NCBI GenBank assembly: GCA_943369525.1
Contig: CALRNL020000009.1
Coordinates: 70,435 to 134,434, forward strand
DNA: 64,000 nt
Direction of reading: 5' to 3'
Origin: BAIKAL-G1 sp943369525
Lineage (GTDB): Bacteria > Cyanobacteriota > Cyanobacteriia > PCC-6307 > Cyanobiaceae
Below the pieces are notes generated by a model. It saw nothing but the letters and a program-made list of their open reading frames with translations. It was not told where the DNA came from and searched no databases. This document shows, in pieces, positions 7,249 through 16,676 of this stretch (its first letter is position 1; each line of letters starts with the position of its first letter). Position numbers and translations under genes: made by a program.

Positions 7249-9168
7249 TCAGTTCGCTTCAAGCACGGGGATGAAGCGTTCCTTGATCGGCACCTCGGTA
7301 AATTCCGCCACTAGGGCCCGGAATTCGTCACCATCGAGGCTTTCCTTTTCGATCAGAAGCTCCACGACCCGATCCATGCAATCCCGGTTGGCATTGACCA
7401 GGGCGAGGGTGTCGGTGTAGCAGCTTTGAACGATCTGGCGCACGGCATCATCGATGCGACTGGCGATCGAGTCGGACATCTCGCTGCGGGTCATCAGGTC
7501 GCGCCCCAGGAACACCTCCTGGTTGCCCGACTCCAGGGACATGGGGCCCAAATCGCTCATGCCAAAGCGGGTCACCATCTGGCGGGCCATGGAGGCCACC
7601 TGCTGGATGTCGCCGCCGGCGCCGGTGGTGACCTCGGCGTGGCCAAAGACGACGGCTTCGGCGGCCCGGCCCCCCAGGGCTCCCATGATGCGGGCCCGCA
7701 GCTGGGAGCGACTGACCAGCATTTGGTCTTCGTCGGGGGAGAACCAGGTCAGGCCCTGGGCCTGGCCCCGGGGGATCAGGGTGACTTTCTGGACGGGGTC
7801 ATGCTGTTTGACCAGGGTGCCCACCAGGGCGTGGCCCACCTCGTGGTAGGCGATCAGGCGCTTGCTGCGGCCATCGGTGAGCGGTTTGCCTTCCATGCCG
7901 GCGATGATCCGATCGACGGCATCATCGATTTCGGCATTGCCAGTGGCCTCCTTGCGGCGCCGGGCCGTGAGAATGGCGGCCTCATTCAGCAGGTTGGCCA
8001 GGTCGGCGCCGGTGAAGCCTGGGGTGCGGCGGGCCACGGCCTCAAGCGACACATCATCGCCCAGTTTTTTATTGCGGCTGTGCACTTCCAGGATGGAGAG
8101 GCGGCCCTTGATGTCGGGGGCGTCCACCATGACCTGGCGGTCAAACCGGCCCGGGCGCATAAGGGCTGAATCGAGCACATCGGCCCGGTTGGTGGCGGCA
8201 ATGATGATGATGCCGCTGTTGCCCTCAAAGCCATCCATTTCGGTGAGCAACTGGTTGAGGGTTTGCTCCCGTTCATCGTTGCCGCCGCCGATACCAGCTC
8301 CCCGCTGGCGGCCCACCGCATCGATCTCATCAATAAAAATTAGGCAGGGGCTGTTTTCCTTGGCCCGCTTAAACAGATCGCGCACGCGGCTGGCGCCCAC
8401 ACCCACGAACATCTCAACAAATTCCGACCCCGAGAGCGAGAAAAAGGGCACGCCCGCTTCGCCGGCAATCGCTTTGGCCAGGAGGGTCTTGCCCGTGCCA
8501 GGGGGGCCCACCAGCAACACACCCTTAGGAATTTTGGCTCCTACCGATGTGAATCGCTCGGGGGTTTTGAGGAAGGTGACCACCTCTTGGAGATCCTGCT
8601 TGGCTTCCTCTACGCCAGCCACATCATCAAATTTCACGCCGGTTTCGGCTTCCATCAGGAAGCGGGCCTTGGTTTTGCCAAACTGCATGGCCTGGCCAGG
8701 ACCGCCAGGCATGTTGGAGGAGCGGCGGGCCAGCAGGATCAGGGAGCCGATTAGCAGCAGGGGAAAGAGCAAATTCCCCAGGATTCCCAGCAAGGGCGGC
8801 GCGGCCTTGGGCGGATGGATGTCAAAGCTGATGCCCTTGGCCTTGAGGCTATTGATGAGTTCTGGGGCCAGTCCGGGCAGGTCAACCCGCAGCCGCTGGA
8901 CGCGGTTGTCGAGGTCCGGATCGGAGGCCTCAACCACGGCGGTGCGGCCGCCATCAAAGATGTCCACGGCCGTGACCCTGCCGGCATCGACGTAATCGAG
9001 GAAGCGGCCGTAGGTCATGCGGGCCACGGCGGCGTTGCGGGGCGCCACGGTGGGACCGCCTTGGGCAAGACGGGGAGCGCCCCCGTTGCCCAGGATCTGC
9101 CAGCCAAAGAACAGGGCCACCCCAACGGGCAGAAGCCACAGAGCGATAAGACGCCAGCGTTGGTTCAT
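7249..9168 (-). CDS. ftsH: FtsH ATP-dependent zinc metalloprotease
   Basis: The 638-residue product (ATG 9168, MNQRWRLIALW) has an N-terminal membrane anchor, a lumenal domain, a second span near residues 127-147 and an AAA+ module. Walker A is GPPGTGKT (about 221-228), Walker B IFIDEID (about 277-283), followed by arginine-finger and SRH motifs (RPGRFDRQV). The zinc-protease site is HEVGH at 442-446. The sequence is closest to the thylakoid FtsH2/FtsH3 type that degrades photodamaged D1. An alternative start 11 codons upstream (9201) exists but homologues begin MNQRWR. It is convergent with clpP. Confidence 0.95.
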   Translation of the reverse strand: MNQRWRLIALWLLPVGVALFFGWQILGNGGAPRLAQGGPTVAPRNAAVARMTYGRFLDYVDAGRVTAVDIFDGGRTAVVEASDPDLDNRVQRLRVDLPGLAPELINSLKAKGISFDIHPPKAAPPLLGILGNLLFPLLLIGSLILLARRSSNMPGGPGQAMQFGKTKARFLMEAETGVKFDDVAGVEEAKQDLQEVVTFLKTPERFTSVGAKIPKGVLLVGPPGTGKTLLAKAIAGEAGVPFFSLSGSEFVEMFVGVGASRVRDLFKRAKENSPCLIFIDEIDAVGRQRGAGIGGGNDEREQTLNQLLTEMDGFEGNSGIIIIAATNRADVLDSALMRPGRFDRQVMVDAPDIKGRLSILEVHSRNKKLGDDVSLEAVARRTPGFTGADLANLLNEAAILTARRRKEATGNAEIDDAVDRIIAGMEGKPLTDGRSKRLIAYHEVGHALVGTLVKQHDPVQKVTLIPRGQAQGLTWFSPDEDQMLVSRSQLRARIMGALGGRAAEAVVFGHAEVTTGAGGDIQQVASMARQMVTRFGMSDLGPMSLESGNQEVFLGRDLMTRSEMSDSIASRIDDAVRQIVQSCYTDTLALVNANRDCMDRVVELLIEKESLDGDEFRALVAEFTEVPIKERFIPVLEAN

Positions 9169-9269
9169 GGCCGTGCGGACCCCCGACTTGAATTTGAACA
9201 ACTGTAAAGCTCGCGCCGGCCAGAATGGGGCCGATCTCCTTGGTCTTTAGCCGCCCTGGGCCGGCAGGC

Positions 9270-9629
9270 CTAGGCCTTGCACCAGTCCTCGACGGCACCA
9301 GCGAGCTGCGGCGGGCTGACTTCGCCAGGGGGGATCTCGCCTAAGGACTCCAACTCGATGGCCAGTTCGCCCACATCGATCGATTCCATCAGTTCCGGGC
9401 CGCCCAGGCCATGGGTCCAGATCTGGACCGAGGCGCTCGTGGGCGCACAAAAACTGAGCAGTTCAAAGGGGAACACCACCCGTTCCAGAAAAAACTCCTG
9501 GGGACCGATACAACGCAGGATCACCATGCGATCACTGGCGTTGCGGTAGCCACAGGAAAGCTGGCCCAAGGAATGACCCCCAAAACGAGACCCCATCAAG
9601 CCATTGCCCGGGCGGGGCTTGTGTGCCAT
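9270..9629 (-). CDS. DUF1830 family protein
   Basis: The central segment SCGYRNASDRMVILRCIG, then EFFLERVVFPFELLSF, is the hallmark of DUF1830, a small cyanobacterial family of unknown function (family pattern CYRNAT...FERVVFP). The 119-residue protein is soluble. It lies 101 bases upstream of the ftsH start, with transcription in the same direction, so it may share the ftsH transcript. The ATG at 9629 gives a short Gly-rich leader before the conserved region. Confidence 0.75.
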   Translation of the reverse strand: MAHKPRPGNGLMGSRFGGHSLGQLSCGYRNASDRMVILRCIGPQEFFLERVVFPFELLSFCAPTSASVQIWTHGLGGPELMESIDVGELAIELESLGEIPPGEVSPPQLAGAVEDWCKA

Positions 9630-9700
9630 TCGACACGCTTTGGGCTTCTTAATGAATTCTTCGGTAGGTGGTCCTGGCCTGGCTGGAGTCGCCCTGGGGC

Positions 9701-10930
9701 CTAGAGGCTGCGCAGGGCCGTGATCGGATCCAGTCGCGCCGCGCGCCTGGCCGGCACCACCCCGAAGAACAGGCCAATCGAGCCGGACACCGCCACGGTG
9801 AACAGCACACTCGAGGGTCCGATGGCCGCCGGCAGGGCGGTGAAGCTGGCCACGGCCGTGATCCCTGCCAGGCCCACGGCGCTGCCGATGATTCCGCCAA
9901 GACTGGCGAGCACCAGTGATTCCACCAGGAATTGGGCCATCACATCGCTGCTGCGGGCTCCCACCGCCTTGCGCAGGCCAATCTCGGCGGTGCGTTCACT
10001 CACCGACACCAACATGATGTTCATGATGCCGATCCCGCCGACCAACAGGGAGATCGAGCCGATCGCTGCAAGCATCAAGGTGAGGCCGCCCGTGATCGTG
10101 CCCACAATCGAGAGGGCATCTTTCTGGGAGCGCACGGCAAAGTCATCCTCCCGCAGGATGCGGTGGCGCTGGCGCAGCAGGTTGCTGATTTGGAACTTGG
10201 CGGCGCCGGTGCTGTTGTCATCGCGGGCTTCAACGCTGATGAAGTTGAGGCTGACCCCGTAGGTGGGGTCGCGACCGCTCAGCTTGCTGATCATCGTTGT
10301 GATCGGGATGTAGGCGTTCTCGTCCTGGTTGGAGCCAAACACGGCCCCCTTCGGCATCAGCACCCCGATCACCGTGAACGATTGGTCCCGGATGCGCAGG
10401 CTGCGGCCCAGGGCCGAGCCGACCGGCAACAATTTATTGCGTAGATCCGGGCCGATCACCACCACATTGCGGGCCGATTCGAGATCCTGCTGGTCGAGGA
10501 ATCGTCCCTGGGCCACCTCAAAGCGGCGCACCGGCAGAAAATCGGGGGTGATGCCGGAGACGGAACTACTCGAACTGCGGGCCCCCGCCTGCACCACCCC
10601 ATTGAGGGTGATCTGGGGCACGACCCGACGCACGCTCGGGACCTGCTCGGCGATGGCCTTGGCGTCTTCGAGCACCAGGGTTTTCGGGAAATCAATCCCC
10701 TGGCGGCGGGTGTCGTTGTTACCGGGCACCACGAACAGCACATTGGCGCCCAGGGTGTTGAGTTGGCCCTCGGCCAGGTTCTGGGCCCCCTTGCCGATCC
10801 CCACCAGGGTGATCACCGAGGCGTTGCCAATGACGATGCCCAGCATGGTCAACAGGCTGCGGAGGCGGTTCGCCTTCAAGGTGGTGAGGGCCATCGCCAC
10901 CGTTTCGCCCAGGGGCAGCTTCAAGGCCAT
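9701..10930 (-). CDS. MacB/FtsX-type ABC transporter permease
   Basis: The 409-residue protein has the MacB layout. An N-terminal helix follows ALTTLKANRLRSLLTMLGIV, then comes a ~220-residue periplasmic domain and three C-terminal helices. The last include LLVGGIGIMNIMLVSVSERT and EIGLRKAVGARSSDV, the classic FtsX-domain signature. Such permeases act with a separate ATPase and often a membrane-fusion protein to export lipids, peptides or drugs. Neither partner is adjacent, so the substrate cannot be inferred. It lies downstream of pyk on the same strand with a 138-base gap. Confidence 0.9.
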   Translation of the reverse strand: MALKLPLGETVAMALTTLKANRLRSLLTMLGIVIGNASVITLVGIGKGAQNLAEGQLNTLGANVLFVVPGNNDTRRQGIDFPKTLVLEDAKAIAEQVPSVRRVVPQITLNGVVQAGARSSSSSVSGITPDFLPVRRFEVAQGRFLDQQDLESARNVVVIGPDLRNKLLPVGSALGRSLRIRDQSFTVIGVLMPKGAVFGSNQDENAYIPITTMISKLSGRDPTYGVSLNFISVEARDDNSTGAAKFQISNLLRQRHRILREDDFAVRSQKDALSIVGTITGGLTLMLAAIGSISLLVGGIGIMNIMLVSVSERTAEIGLRKAVGARSSDVMAQFLVESLVLASLGGIIGSAVGLAGITAVASFTALPAAIGPSSVLFTVAVSGSIGLFFGVVPARRAARLDPITALRSL

Positions 10931-11068
10931 CGATCGGGGGAGGCTGGGAACGGGTGGGAGTGGGAATCCCCTTCCACCATGGCGGGCGGAAGGGGCTTTT
11001 GCTGGTCCATTCCCGGCGGACTGCCCTGGTCGGGCGGAGCTGCCCAGGGATGGCCCAGGGGACCCTGC

Positions 11069-12529
11069 CTAGGCGACGATGCCGACCTTGATCAAATCGG
11101 TGGAGCCACTAACGCCACTGAGGGTGCCAGCGGTCTCGACCACCAAATCGCCGCTGCGCAGCACGCCCATGGTGCGGGCCACATCCATGGCCAGCTCGAA
11201 GGTGCTGCCATCGTCGGCCTGCTCGGCCACCACCAGGGGGCTGACGCCCCAAACCAGTTGCAACTGGCGGGCGACGGCGCCATCGCTGGTGACGGCCAGA
11301 ATCGGGGTGGATGGCCGGAACTTGCTGACGTTCCGGGCCGTCGCCCCGCTCTTGGTGAGGGTGAAGATCGCGGCGGCTTCCAGTTGGCGGGCAATCGTGC
11401 TCACCGCCTGGCTGATGGCGTTGGGGATCGTGGAAGCCATGCGGCTGTCCACCGAGCGCAAGGGGTAATCGCGCTCGATGCGGCGGGCGATGGTGCTCAT
11501 CGTGGCCACGGCCTCCACGGGGTAGTCCCCCACGGCGGTTTCGTTAGAGAGCATCACCGCATCGGTGCCATCGAGGATGGCATTGGCCACATCGCTGACC
11601 TCAGCCCGGGTGGGCCGGGGGCAGGAGGCCATCGAATCGAGCATCTGGGTGGCGGTGATGATCGGAATGCCGAGGCTGTTGGCCTTGCGGATCAGCTCCT
11701 TTTGCAGCAAGGGCACCTCTTCGGCTGGCATTTCCACGCCCAGGTCGCCGCGGGCCACCATCACGCCATCACAGAGGGGCAGGATCGCGTCGATCTGGTC
11801 GATGGCCTCGAATTTCTCGATCTTCGCCACCACCGGCGTGTTGTGGCCATGGCTCTTGATCAGGGCCTTGATCTCCTCCATGTCGGAGGGATTGCGCACA
11901 AAGCTCAGGGCCACCCAATCGACGTCATGGGCCAGGCCGAAAATCAGGTCTTGCCGATCCTTATCGGTGAGGGCCCGGATCGAGAGCTGCACATCGGGGA
12001 AATTCACCCCCTTGTTATTGGAGAGCACCCCGCCCACGGTGACGCGGCAGTGCAGGGTCTGCTCCACCGTGTCGACCGATTCGACCACCATTTCGACCCG
12101 GCCGTCATCAAGCAGGATGCGGCTGCCGGGGGTCACCTCCTGGGCCAGGTTGTCGTAGGTGACCGTGGCGATGGTCTTGTCGCAGCTCACCTCCCGGGCG
12201 GTGAGGGCAAAGGGATCGCCATTGGCCAGGGTGATCGGCCCCTCGGCAAAACGACCCAGGCGGATCTTCGGGCCCTGGAGGTCCTGGAGGATGCCGATGT
12301 GGGTGCCCAGTTCCTTGGCCACGGCCCGGATCGTCTCGATGCGGGCGGCGTGCTCGGAGTGGTCGCCGTGGGAAAAATTAAGCCGGAAGGTGGTGGCACC
12401 AGCCAGCACCAACTCGCGCAGCCGTTCGGGCGATTCGGTGGCGGGGCCGATGGTGGCCACGATCTTGGTGCGACGCGTTAGATCGGGGAGGGCCATTGGC
12501 GGGGCCAAAGTCAAGTCGGAAACTACCAT
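11069..12529 (-). CDS. pyk: Pyruvate kinase
   Basis: The product converts phosphoenolpyruvate and ADP to pyruvate and ATP. Signature segments are TKIVATIGPA, FRLNFSHGDHSEH, LQDLQGPKIRLG, VVAKIEKFEAIDQID, VARGDLGVEMPAEEVP and TATQMLDSM, so the catalytic lysine and the metal-binding glutamate and aspartate are in place. At 486 residues it lacks the C-terminal phosphohistidine-like domain of longer paralogues. A perfect GGAGG Shine-Dalgarno lies 6 bases before ATG 12529, which favours that start over the internal ATG at 12496. It is divergent from the MazG-like gene. Confidence 0.95.
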   Translation of the reverse strand: MVVSDLTLAPPMALPDLTRRTKIVATIGPATESPERLRELVLAGATTFRLNFSHGDHSEHAARIETIRAVAKELGTHIGILQDLQGPKIRLGRFAEGPITLANGDPFALTAREVSCDKTIATVTYDNLAQEVTPGSRILLDDGRVEMVVESVDTVEQTLHCRVTVGGVLSNNKGVNFPDVQLSIRALTDKDRQDLIFGLAHDVDWVALSFVRNPSDMEEIKALIKSHGHNTPVVAKIEKFEAIDQIDAILPLCDGVMVARGDLGVEMPAEEVPLLQKELIRKANSLGIPIITATQMLDSMASCPRPTRAEVSDVANAILDGTDAVMLSNETAVGDYPVEAVATMSTIARRIERDYPLRSVDSRMASTIPNAISQAVSTIARQLEAAAIFTLTKSGATARNVSKFRPSTPILAVTSDGAVARQLQLVWGVSPLVVAEQADDGSTFELAMDVARTMGVLRSGDLVVETAGTLSGVSGSTDLIKVGIVA

Positions 12530-12555
12530 CCAGCACCTCCGCCCCCCGCCCCGCC

Positions 12556-12885
12556 ATGGACCTCAACCAATACCAGCAGGGGGCGAGGGCCACGGCCCGC
12601 TACCCCCAGGTGGGCTCCAATCCCATCTATCCGACCCTGGGACTCTGCGGCGAGGCGGGCGAAGTGGCCGACAAGGTTAAAAAGGTGATCCGCGATGACG
12701 ACGGCGTTTTCAGCGAGTCGGTGCGCGAGGGCCTCAAGTTGGAACTGGGGGATGTGCTCTGGTACGTGGCCCAGCTGGCCAGTGAACTGGGCTTTGACCT
12801 CGACACGATTGCCCGCGCCAATTTGGAGAAGCTGGCCAGCCGCGCCGCCCGTAACGTGATCGCAGGCAGTGGCGATCAGCGGTGA
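12556..12885 (+). CDS. MazG-like nucleotide pyrophosphohydrolase
   Basis: A 109-residue protein starting MDLNQYQQGARATARYP. It carries the all-alpha NTP-pyrophosphohydrolase signature: LGLCGEAGEVADKVKK (the EExxE-type metal site) and LELGDVLWYVAQLASELG (the ExxD site). Such single-domain enzymes hydrolyse non-canonical or excess nucleoside triphosphates to the monophosphate. It begins 26 bases from the pyk start on the other strand. Its last codons overlap the next gene by four bases (GTGA), indicating translational coupling. Confidence 0.85.
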   Translation: MDLNQYQQGARATARYPQVGSNPIYPTLGLCGEAGEVADKVKKVIRDDDGVFSESVREGLKLELGDVLWYVAQLASELGFDLDTIARANLEKLASRAARNVIAGSGDQR

Positions 12886-13433
12886 CTCAGGTGGCGCAGG
12901 CGGTTTCCAGGGCTTGGGCGGCGGCGAGGGCTGCCCTAGGCCGGATGGTGTTGGCGGGGCCCCTGCGGGCCGCCCTCGGCTGCGCCGCTGTACTCCTGGT
13001 TGCCCTGGTTGTGATGCCCGGAGGCGCCTGGGCCACCGACTTGGTGGTGAGAGAGATCCAGCTAGGGCCCTGCCCCGAAGCCGATGTGGGCGCCCAGCCG
13101 GAGCAGAAGCGGCCCAGCGGAGCCAGTTGCTATGCCCTGCGCGGGGAGGTGGTCAACCCGGGCAAGCGGCCGGTGGTGGACACCGATGTGTTCGCCCAGA
13201 TCCTGGATTCCAGCGGCGAGCCCGTGCTCCAGAACCGCTCGCGGGTGGGCTCGATTGGGGATGTGCCTCCCGGTGTTTCCTCCTTTGCCCTGCGCCTGTC
13301 CGTGCCGGCAGGCACCCCCGGCCCCCTGCAGGTGAGTCACGCCAAGGCGAAGGGCTTCAGCGCCCCGGTGCGGACCCGGGCCGGAGAGGACGATGAACTC
13401 CTGCCCCTGGAGCAGGCCCTGGCGGCCAACTGA
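12882..13433 (+). CDS. Exported FxLYD-like beta-sandwich protein
   Basis: The 183-residue product begins with a GTG overlapping the MazG-like stop. A long N-terminal region ends in a hydrophobic stretch (about 28-48) followed by GGAWATD, a good signal peptidase I site. The mature part has the alternating pattern ALRGEVVNPGKRPVVDTDV...PPGVSSFALRL seen in FxLYD-type domains. Function unknown. Coupling to the pyrophosphohydrolase gene suggests a conserved pair, but no shared role is evident. Confidence 0.65.
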   Translation: MTQVAQAVSRAWAAARAALGRMVLAGPLRAALGCAAVLLVALVVMPGGAWATDLVVREIQLGPCPEADVGAQPEQKRPSGASCYALRGEVVNPGKRPVVDTDVFAQILDSSGEPVLQNRSRVGSIGDVPPGVSSFALRLSVPAGTPGPLQVSHAKAKGFSAPVRTRAGEDDELLPLEQALAAN

Positions 13434-13541
13434 ACCTTGGTCCCGAGTTAGTGGTCCCGAGCTAGGGAATCTGAGCTAGAGGCCCCCAGCTAGAGGAGCC
13501 GAGATCGTTGCTCCGAGTTGGGCGCCCCCTGGCCAAGGGAT

Positions 13542-13835
13542 CTAAACGCCGTAGCCGCTGCCCATCAGGCTCATGCTCAGGCTGCCGAGCAGTTGCTGGG
13601 CCAGGTTGAGGGCCAGGAAGGCCACAATCGCCGAGAGATCCAGGCCGCCCAGGGGTGGGATCAGGCCGCGAAAAGCATTGAGATAGGGGTCGGTGATTGA
13701 GCTCACGGTGGAGAGTACGGGGTTGCCCCAATCCAGGTTGGGGAACCAGCTCAACAGGACCCTTACCAGCAGGATCAGGGAATAGATCTCCAGGGTGCGG
13801 CCCAGAACGCTCAGCAACAGGCTCACGGCATCCAT
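13542..13835 (-). CDS. YggT/Ycf19 family membrane protein
   Basis: The 97-residue product (ATG 13835, MDAVSLLLSVLGR) has two hydrophobic helices flanking a conserved LLVRVLLSWFPN...ITDPYLNAFRGLIPPLGGLDLS segment. This is typical of the YggT/YlmG/Ycf19 family. Cyanobacterial and chloroplast members are implicated in nucleoid distribution and in cytochrome b6f haem assembly; which applies here is unknown. The preceding 108 bases hold short imperfect repeats of GAGCTAG-type sequence with no gene. Confidence 0.82.
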   Translation of the reverse strand: MDAVSLLLSVLGRTLEIYSLILLVRVLLSWFPNLDWGNPVLSTVSSITDPYLNAFRGLIPPLGGLDLSAIVAFLALNLAQQLLGSLSMSLMGSGYGV

Positions 13836-13913
13836 GGCGACAAAGGGGCGGCACAACGATGGACCGACTCTATGCAGTCAGCCCTGGCTGCTCCGCTAGG
13901 CCACCGGCCTGGT

Positions 13914-14891
13914 TCAGGGATTGGGCGGGATTGGGGCGGACTCGGGCGAGCCGGCGGCGGCTGAGCCTGGTTCAAGCGCACCGGCCACCCCCGCGCTGGG
14001 AGTCCCTGGGCCGCTGGCACCGTTGATGGCGCTGGCCCCTTGGGGCTTGCCCTTGGGGCCCCGGGGGGTGGGGGGCCTGGCCGGTCCCGCCACGGTGGTG
14101 ACCGCAAAGGTGCGATGGAATTTTTCGCTCAGGCTCAGCCAGAAGGAGCGGCCCTCGCTTTGGCGCTTGCGTTCGATGAAGTTCTGGGCCAGCAGCTCCT
14201 TGATGTGGTCGTAGGCGCCGGAGCCGCGCAGCTCCACCAGGTCCGACTGCAGGATCCGTTTCTTCAGGGCGATGGTGGCCAGGGTGCGCAGGGCGGCGGT
14301 GGAGAGGTCCACCGGCAGCAGGCTTTGGACCAGGTCGCCCAGGCTGTCGCGCAGCTGCAGGCTGTAACGCTGGCCTTCCTGGCGGATCTCCAGAGCCGTG
14401 TCCCGGTGGGCGTAGTCGGCCATCAGGGTGATCAGGGCCAGCTCGGCCTCCTGCCGGGGCACCGCCGCGACCTCGGCCAGGTCCCCCAGGGTGAGGGGCT
14501 TGCCCTTTAGATAAAGAATGGCCTCTAGCCGGGCCGGCAAGGAGAGCTGGCGCGGGGGCGGCAACGGCGCCTGTGGCGGCAGCGGCGCCTTCTGGGCCGG
14601 GTCTGCAGAAGTTGCCACCGTTGCCGCCCCTGGCGGAGGGGCTAACCCCTTGGCTGCAGCAAGGTCCGGCCATTCCAGAGTCCCTGCCTCCGGCTCCCGA
14701 TCGGGCGCCATGGACCGGGTTTCCCCCGGCGTTTCCCCCGGCTCCCCTTCTGCAGGTCCCGGCCCCTGGAGGGAGGCCCCAGGCGGATTGTCATCGGCCC
14801 CGGGTTTGTGGGACTCCGCAGCGGATGGGCTGGTCATGGCCCCATGGATTGAGGGATCCGGCCCTACTAGGGAGGGCTCAGGGCTGGGCAT
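13914..14891 (-). CDS. scpB: ScpB, chromosome segregation and condensation protein, with long extensions
   Basis: The conserved double winged-helix core runs from about residue 115 (LPARLEAILYLKGKPLTLGDLAEV) to about 260 (KFHRTFAVTT). It includes LRTLATIALKKRILQSDLVELRG, the ScpB kleisin-partner signature; ScpB binds ScpA-SMC in condensin. Bacterial ScpB is usually 160-200 residues, and here Pro/Ala/Gly-rich extensions of ~110 and ~60 residues flank the core. The N-terminal extension may be partly over-called, since a downstream start is possible. The C-terminal one must be translated. It lies 30 bases after ilvA on the same strand. Confidence 0.85.
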   Translation of the reverse strand: MPSPEPSLVGPDPSIHGAMTSPSAAESHKPGADDNPPGASLQGPGPAEGEPGETPGETRSMAPDREPEAGTLEWPDLAAAKGLAPPPGAATVATSADPAQKAPLPPQAPLPPPRQLSLPARLEAILYLKGKPLTLGDLAEVAAVPRQEAELALITLMADYAHRDTALEIRQEGQRYSLQLRDSLGDLVQSLLPVDLSTAALRTLATIALKKRILQSDLVELRGSGAYDHIKELLAQNFIERKRQSEGRSFWLSLSEKFHRTFAVTTVAGPARPPTPRGPKGKPQGASAINGASGPGTPSAGVAGALEPGSAAAGSPESAPIPPNP

Positions 14892-14921
14892 CAGCGGCTC
14901 CAGCGCATCGATGGGCGCAAG

Positions 14922-16616
14922 TTATCCCACGGGCCCTGCTGGCACCAGCGCCCCCAGGGGGGTCTGGCGATCTCCCAGGAACAGGGCATAGGCGGGGTTG
15001 GCGGATTCATCCCAGTAGCGGTAGGCCAGGCCCGCCAGGAACCGCTGCCATTGCTCCTGTTCGGCCGGGGGCACCTGCACCCCCACCACGATGCGGCCGA
15101 CGTCGGCGCCGTGGTTGCGGTAATGAAAAATGCTGATGTTCCAGCTGGCCTGCAGGCTGTTCACAAAGGCCATCAGGGCGCCGGGCCGCTCCGGAAATTC
15201 GAAGCGATAGAGCAGTTCCTGGCCGAGCCCCAGGGCCGAGCCGGCGCTGGCCGGCAAGCGGCCGCCCACCATGTGGCGCAGGTGCAGCTTGGCCAGTTCG
15301 TTGCCACTGAGGTCGAGGCAGCCAAAGCCCGCCTGCTCCAGGCTGGCCACCAGGGCCGCCGTGTCGGCCGGGCCCTGGGTTTGCACCCCCACAAAGATGT
15401 GGGCCAGGCGGGGATCGGCCAGCCGGTAGCTGAATTCGGTGAGGCTGCGCTGGCCCAGCAGGCTGCAGAAGCGCCGCAGGCTGCCCGGTTGCTCGGGGAT
15501 TTCCACCGCCAGCATTGCTTCGCGCTGTTCGCCCAGCTCGGCCCGCTCGGCCACAAAGCGCAGCCGATCAAAATTCATGTTGGCGCCGCAGGCCACCGCC
15601 ACCAGGGTCTGGCCCCGCAGGCCCCGCTGCTCGATGTCGGCCTTCATGCCGGCTACGGCCAGGGCGCCGGCGGGCTCGAGGATCGAGCGGGTGTCCTCAA
15701 ACACGTCCTTGATCGCCGCACAGATGGCGTCGGTGTCCACCGTGACCATGGCATCCACATGGCGCTGGGCCAGGGCAAAGGTCTGCTCGCCCACTTCCTT
15801 CACGGCCACGCCATCGGCGAACAGGCCCACGGCCTCCAGCCGCACCCGCTGGCCGGCGGCCAGGGAGCGGGTCATGGCATCGCAATCGCTGGGCTCCACA
15901 CCGACGATGCGCACCTGGGGCCAGAGACTTTTGACATAGGTGGCAATGCCGGCGATCAGGCCGCCGCCCCCCACCGCCACGTAGATGACATCCGGCGGAT
16001 CCGAGCATTGGCGCAGGATCTCCAGGCCAATCGTGCCCTGGCCGGCGATCACATCGGGGTCATCAAAGGGATGGATAAAGCTGAGGCCGCGGTCCTGCTC
16101 CAGCCGCCGGGCTTCGCCATAGGCGGCGTCGTAGGTGTCGCCATGGAGCACCACCTCGGCCCCCCGGGAGGCCACGGCCCGCACCTTCATCTCGGGGGTG
16201 GTGACCGGCATCACAATCACCGCCTTGCATCCCAGGCGCTGGGCGGCGAGGGCCACCCCTTGGGCGTGGTTGCCGGCACTGGCGGCGATCACGCCCCGCG
16301 CAAGCTCGGCGCCGGTGAGGCCCGCCATTTTGTTGTAGGCGCCGCGCAGCTTGAAACTGAATACCGGCTGTAAATCTTCCCGCTTGAGCAACACCCGGTT
16401 GCCCAGGCGCCGCGACAGGTTGGGCGCCGGATCCAGGGGCGATTCGATCGCCACGTCGTAGACCCGGGCCCGCAGGATCCGTTGCAGCATGTCGCCGCAG
16501 GGATCCACCGTCCCCTGGGGCTGAACGATCGGGGCCCCAGCGATCGGGGCTCCGGGGACGCGGGCCGGGCTTGGCGCGTCGGCGCCGGGGGGCTGGGGCT
16601 GGGGATCGCTGCTCAT
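14922..16616 (-). CDS. ilvA: Threonine ammonia-lyase, biosynthetic (IlvA)
   Basis: The enzyme makes 2-oxobutanoate for isoleucine synthesis. The PLP lysine is K89 in FSFKLRGAYNKM, the glycine loop is VAVGGGGLIAG, and NHAQG follows SAG. Two ACT-like regulatory domains occupy about residues 380-560 (EIPEQPGSLRRFC and FPERPGALMAFV), as in feedback-controlled biosynthetic forms. A ~40-residue Ala/Pro-rich leader precedes the usual start region DMLQRILRARVYD, so translation could begin at ATG 16490 instead. It is divergent from dxs across a 147-base region containing a perfect palindrome. Confidence 0.94.
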   Translation of the reverse strand: MSSDPQPQPPGADAPSPARVPGAPIAGAPIVQPQGTVDPCGDMLQRILRARVYDVAIESPLDPAPNLSRRLGNRVLLKREDLQPVFSFKLRGAYNKMAGLTGAELARGVIAASAGNHAQGVALAAQRLGCKAVIVMPVTTPEMKVRAVASRGAEVVLHGDTYDAAYGEARRLEQDRGLSFIHPFDDPDVIAGQGTIGLEILRQCSDPPDVIYVAVGGGGLIAGIATYVKSLWPQVRIVGVEPSDCDAMTRSLAAGQRVRLEAVGLFADGVAVKEVGEQTFALAQRHVDAMVTVDTDAICAAIKDVFEDTRSILEPAGALAVAGMKADIEQRGLRGQTLVAVACGANMNFDRLRFVAERAELGEQREAMLAVEIPEQPGSLRRFCSLLGQRSLTEFSYRLADPRLAHIFVGVQTQGPADTAALVASLEQAGFGCLDLSGNELAKLHLRHMVGGRLPASAGSALGLGQELLYRFEFPERPGALMAFVNSLQASWNISIFHYRNHGADVGRIVVGVQVPPAEQEQWQRFLAGLAYRYWDESANPAYALFLGDRQTPLGALVPAGPVG

Positions 16617-16676
16617 CGAGCCAGTCTGGCAACAGCCCAGGCGCTAGCTCAGGGCTGGTGGCCCGGTTGCCCCGAT

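Noticed and set aside
10763..12481. 572-codon plus-strand frame over pyk
   Set aside because: It is a shadow of pyruvate kinase and has an implausible His/Asp/Gly composition.
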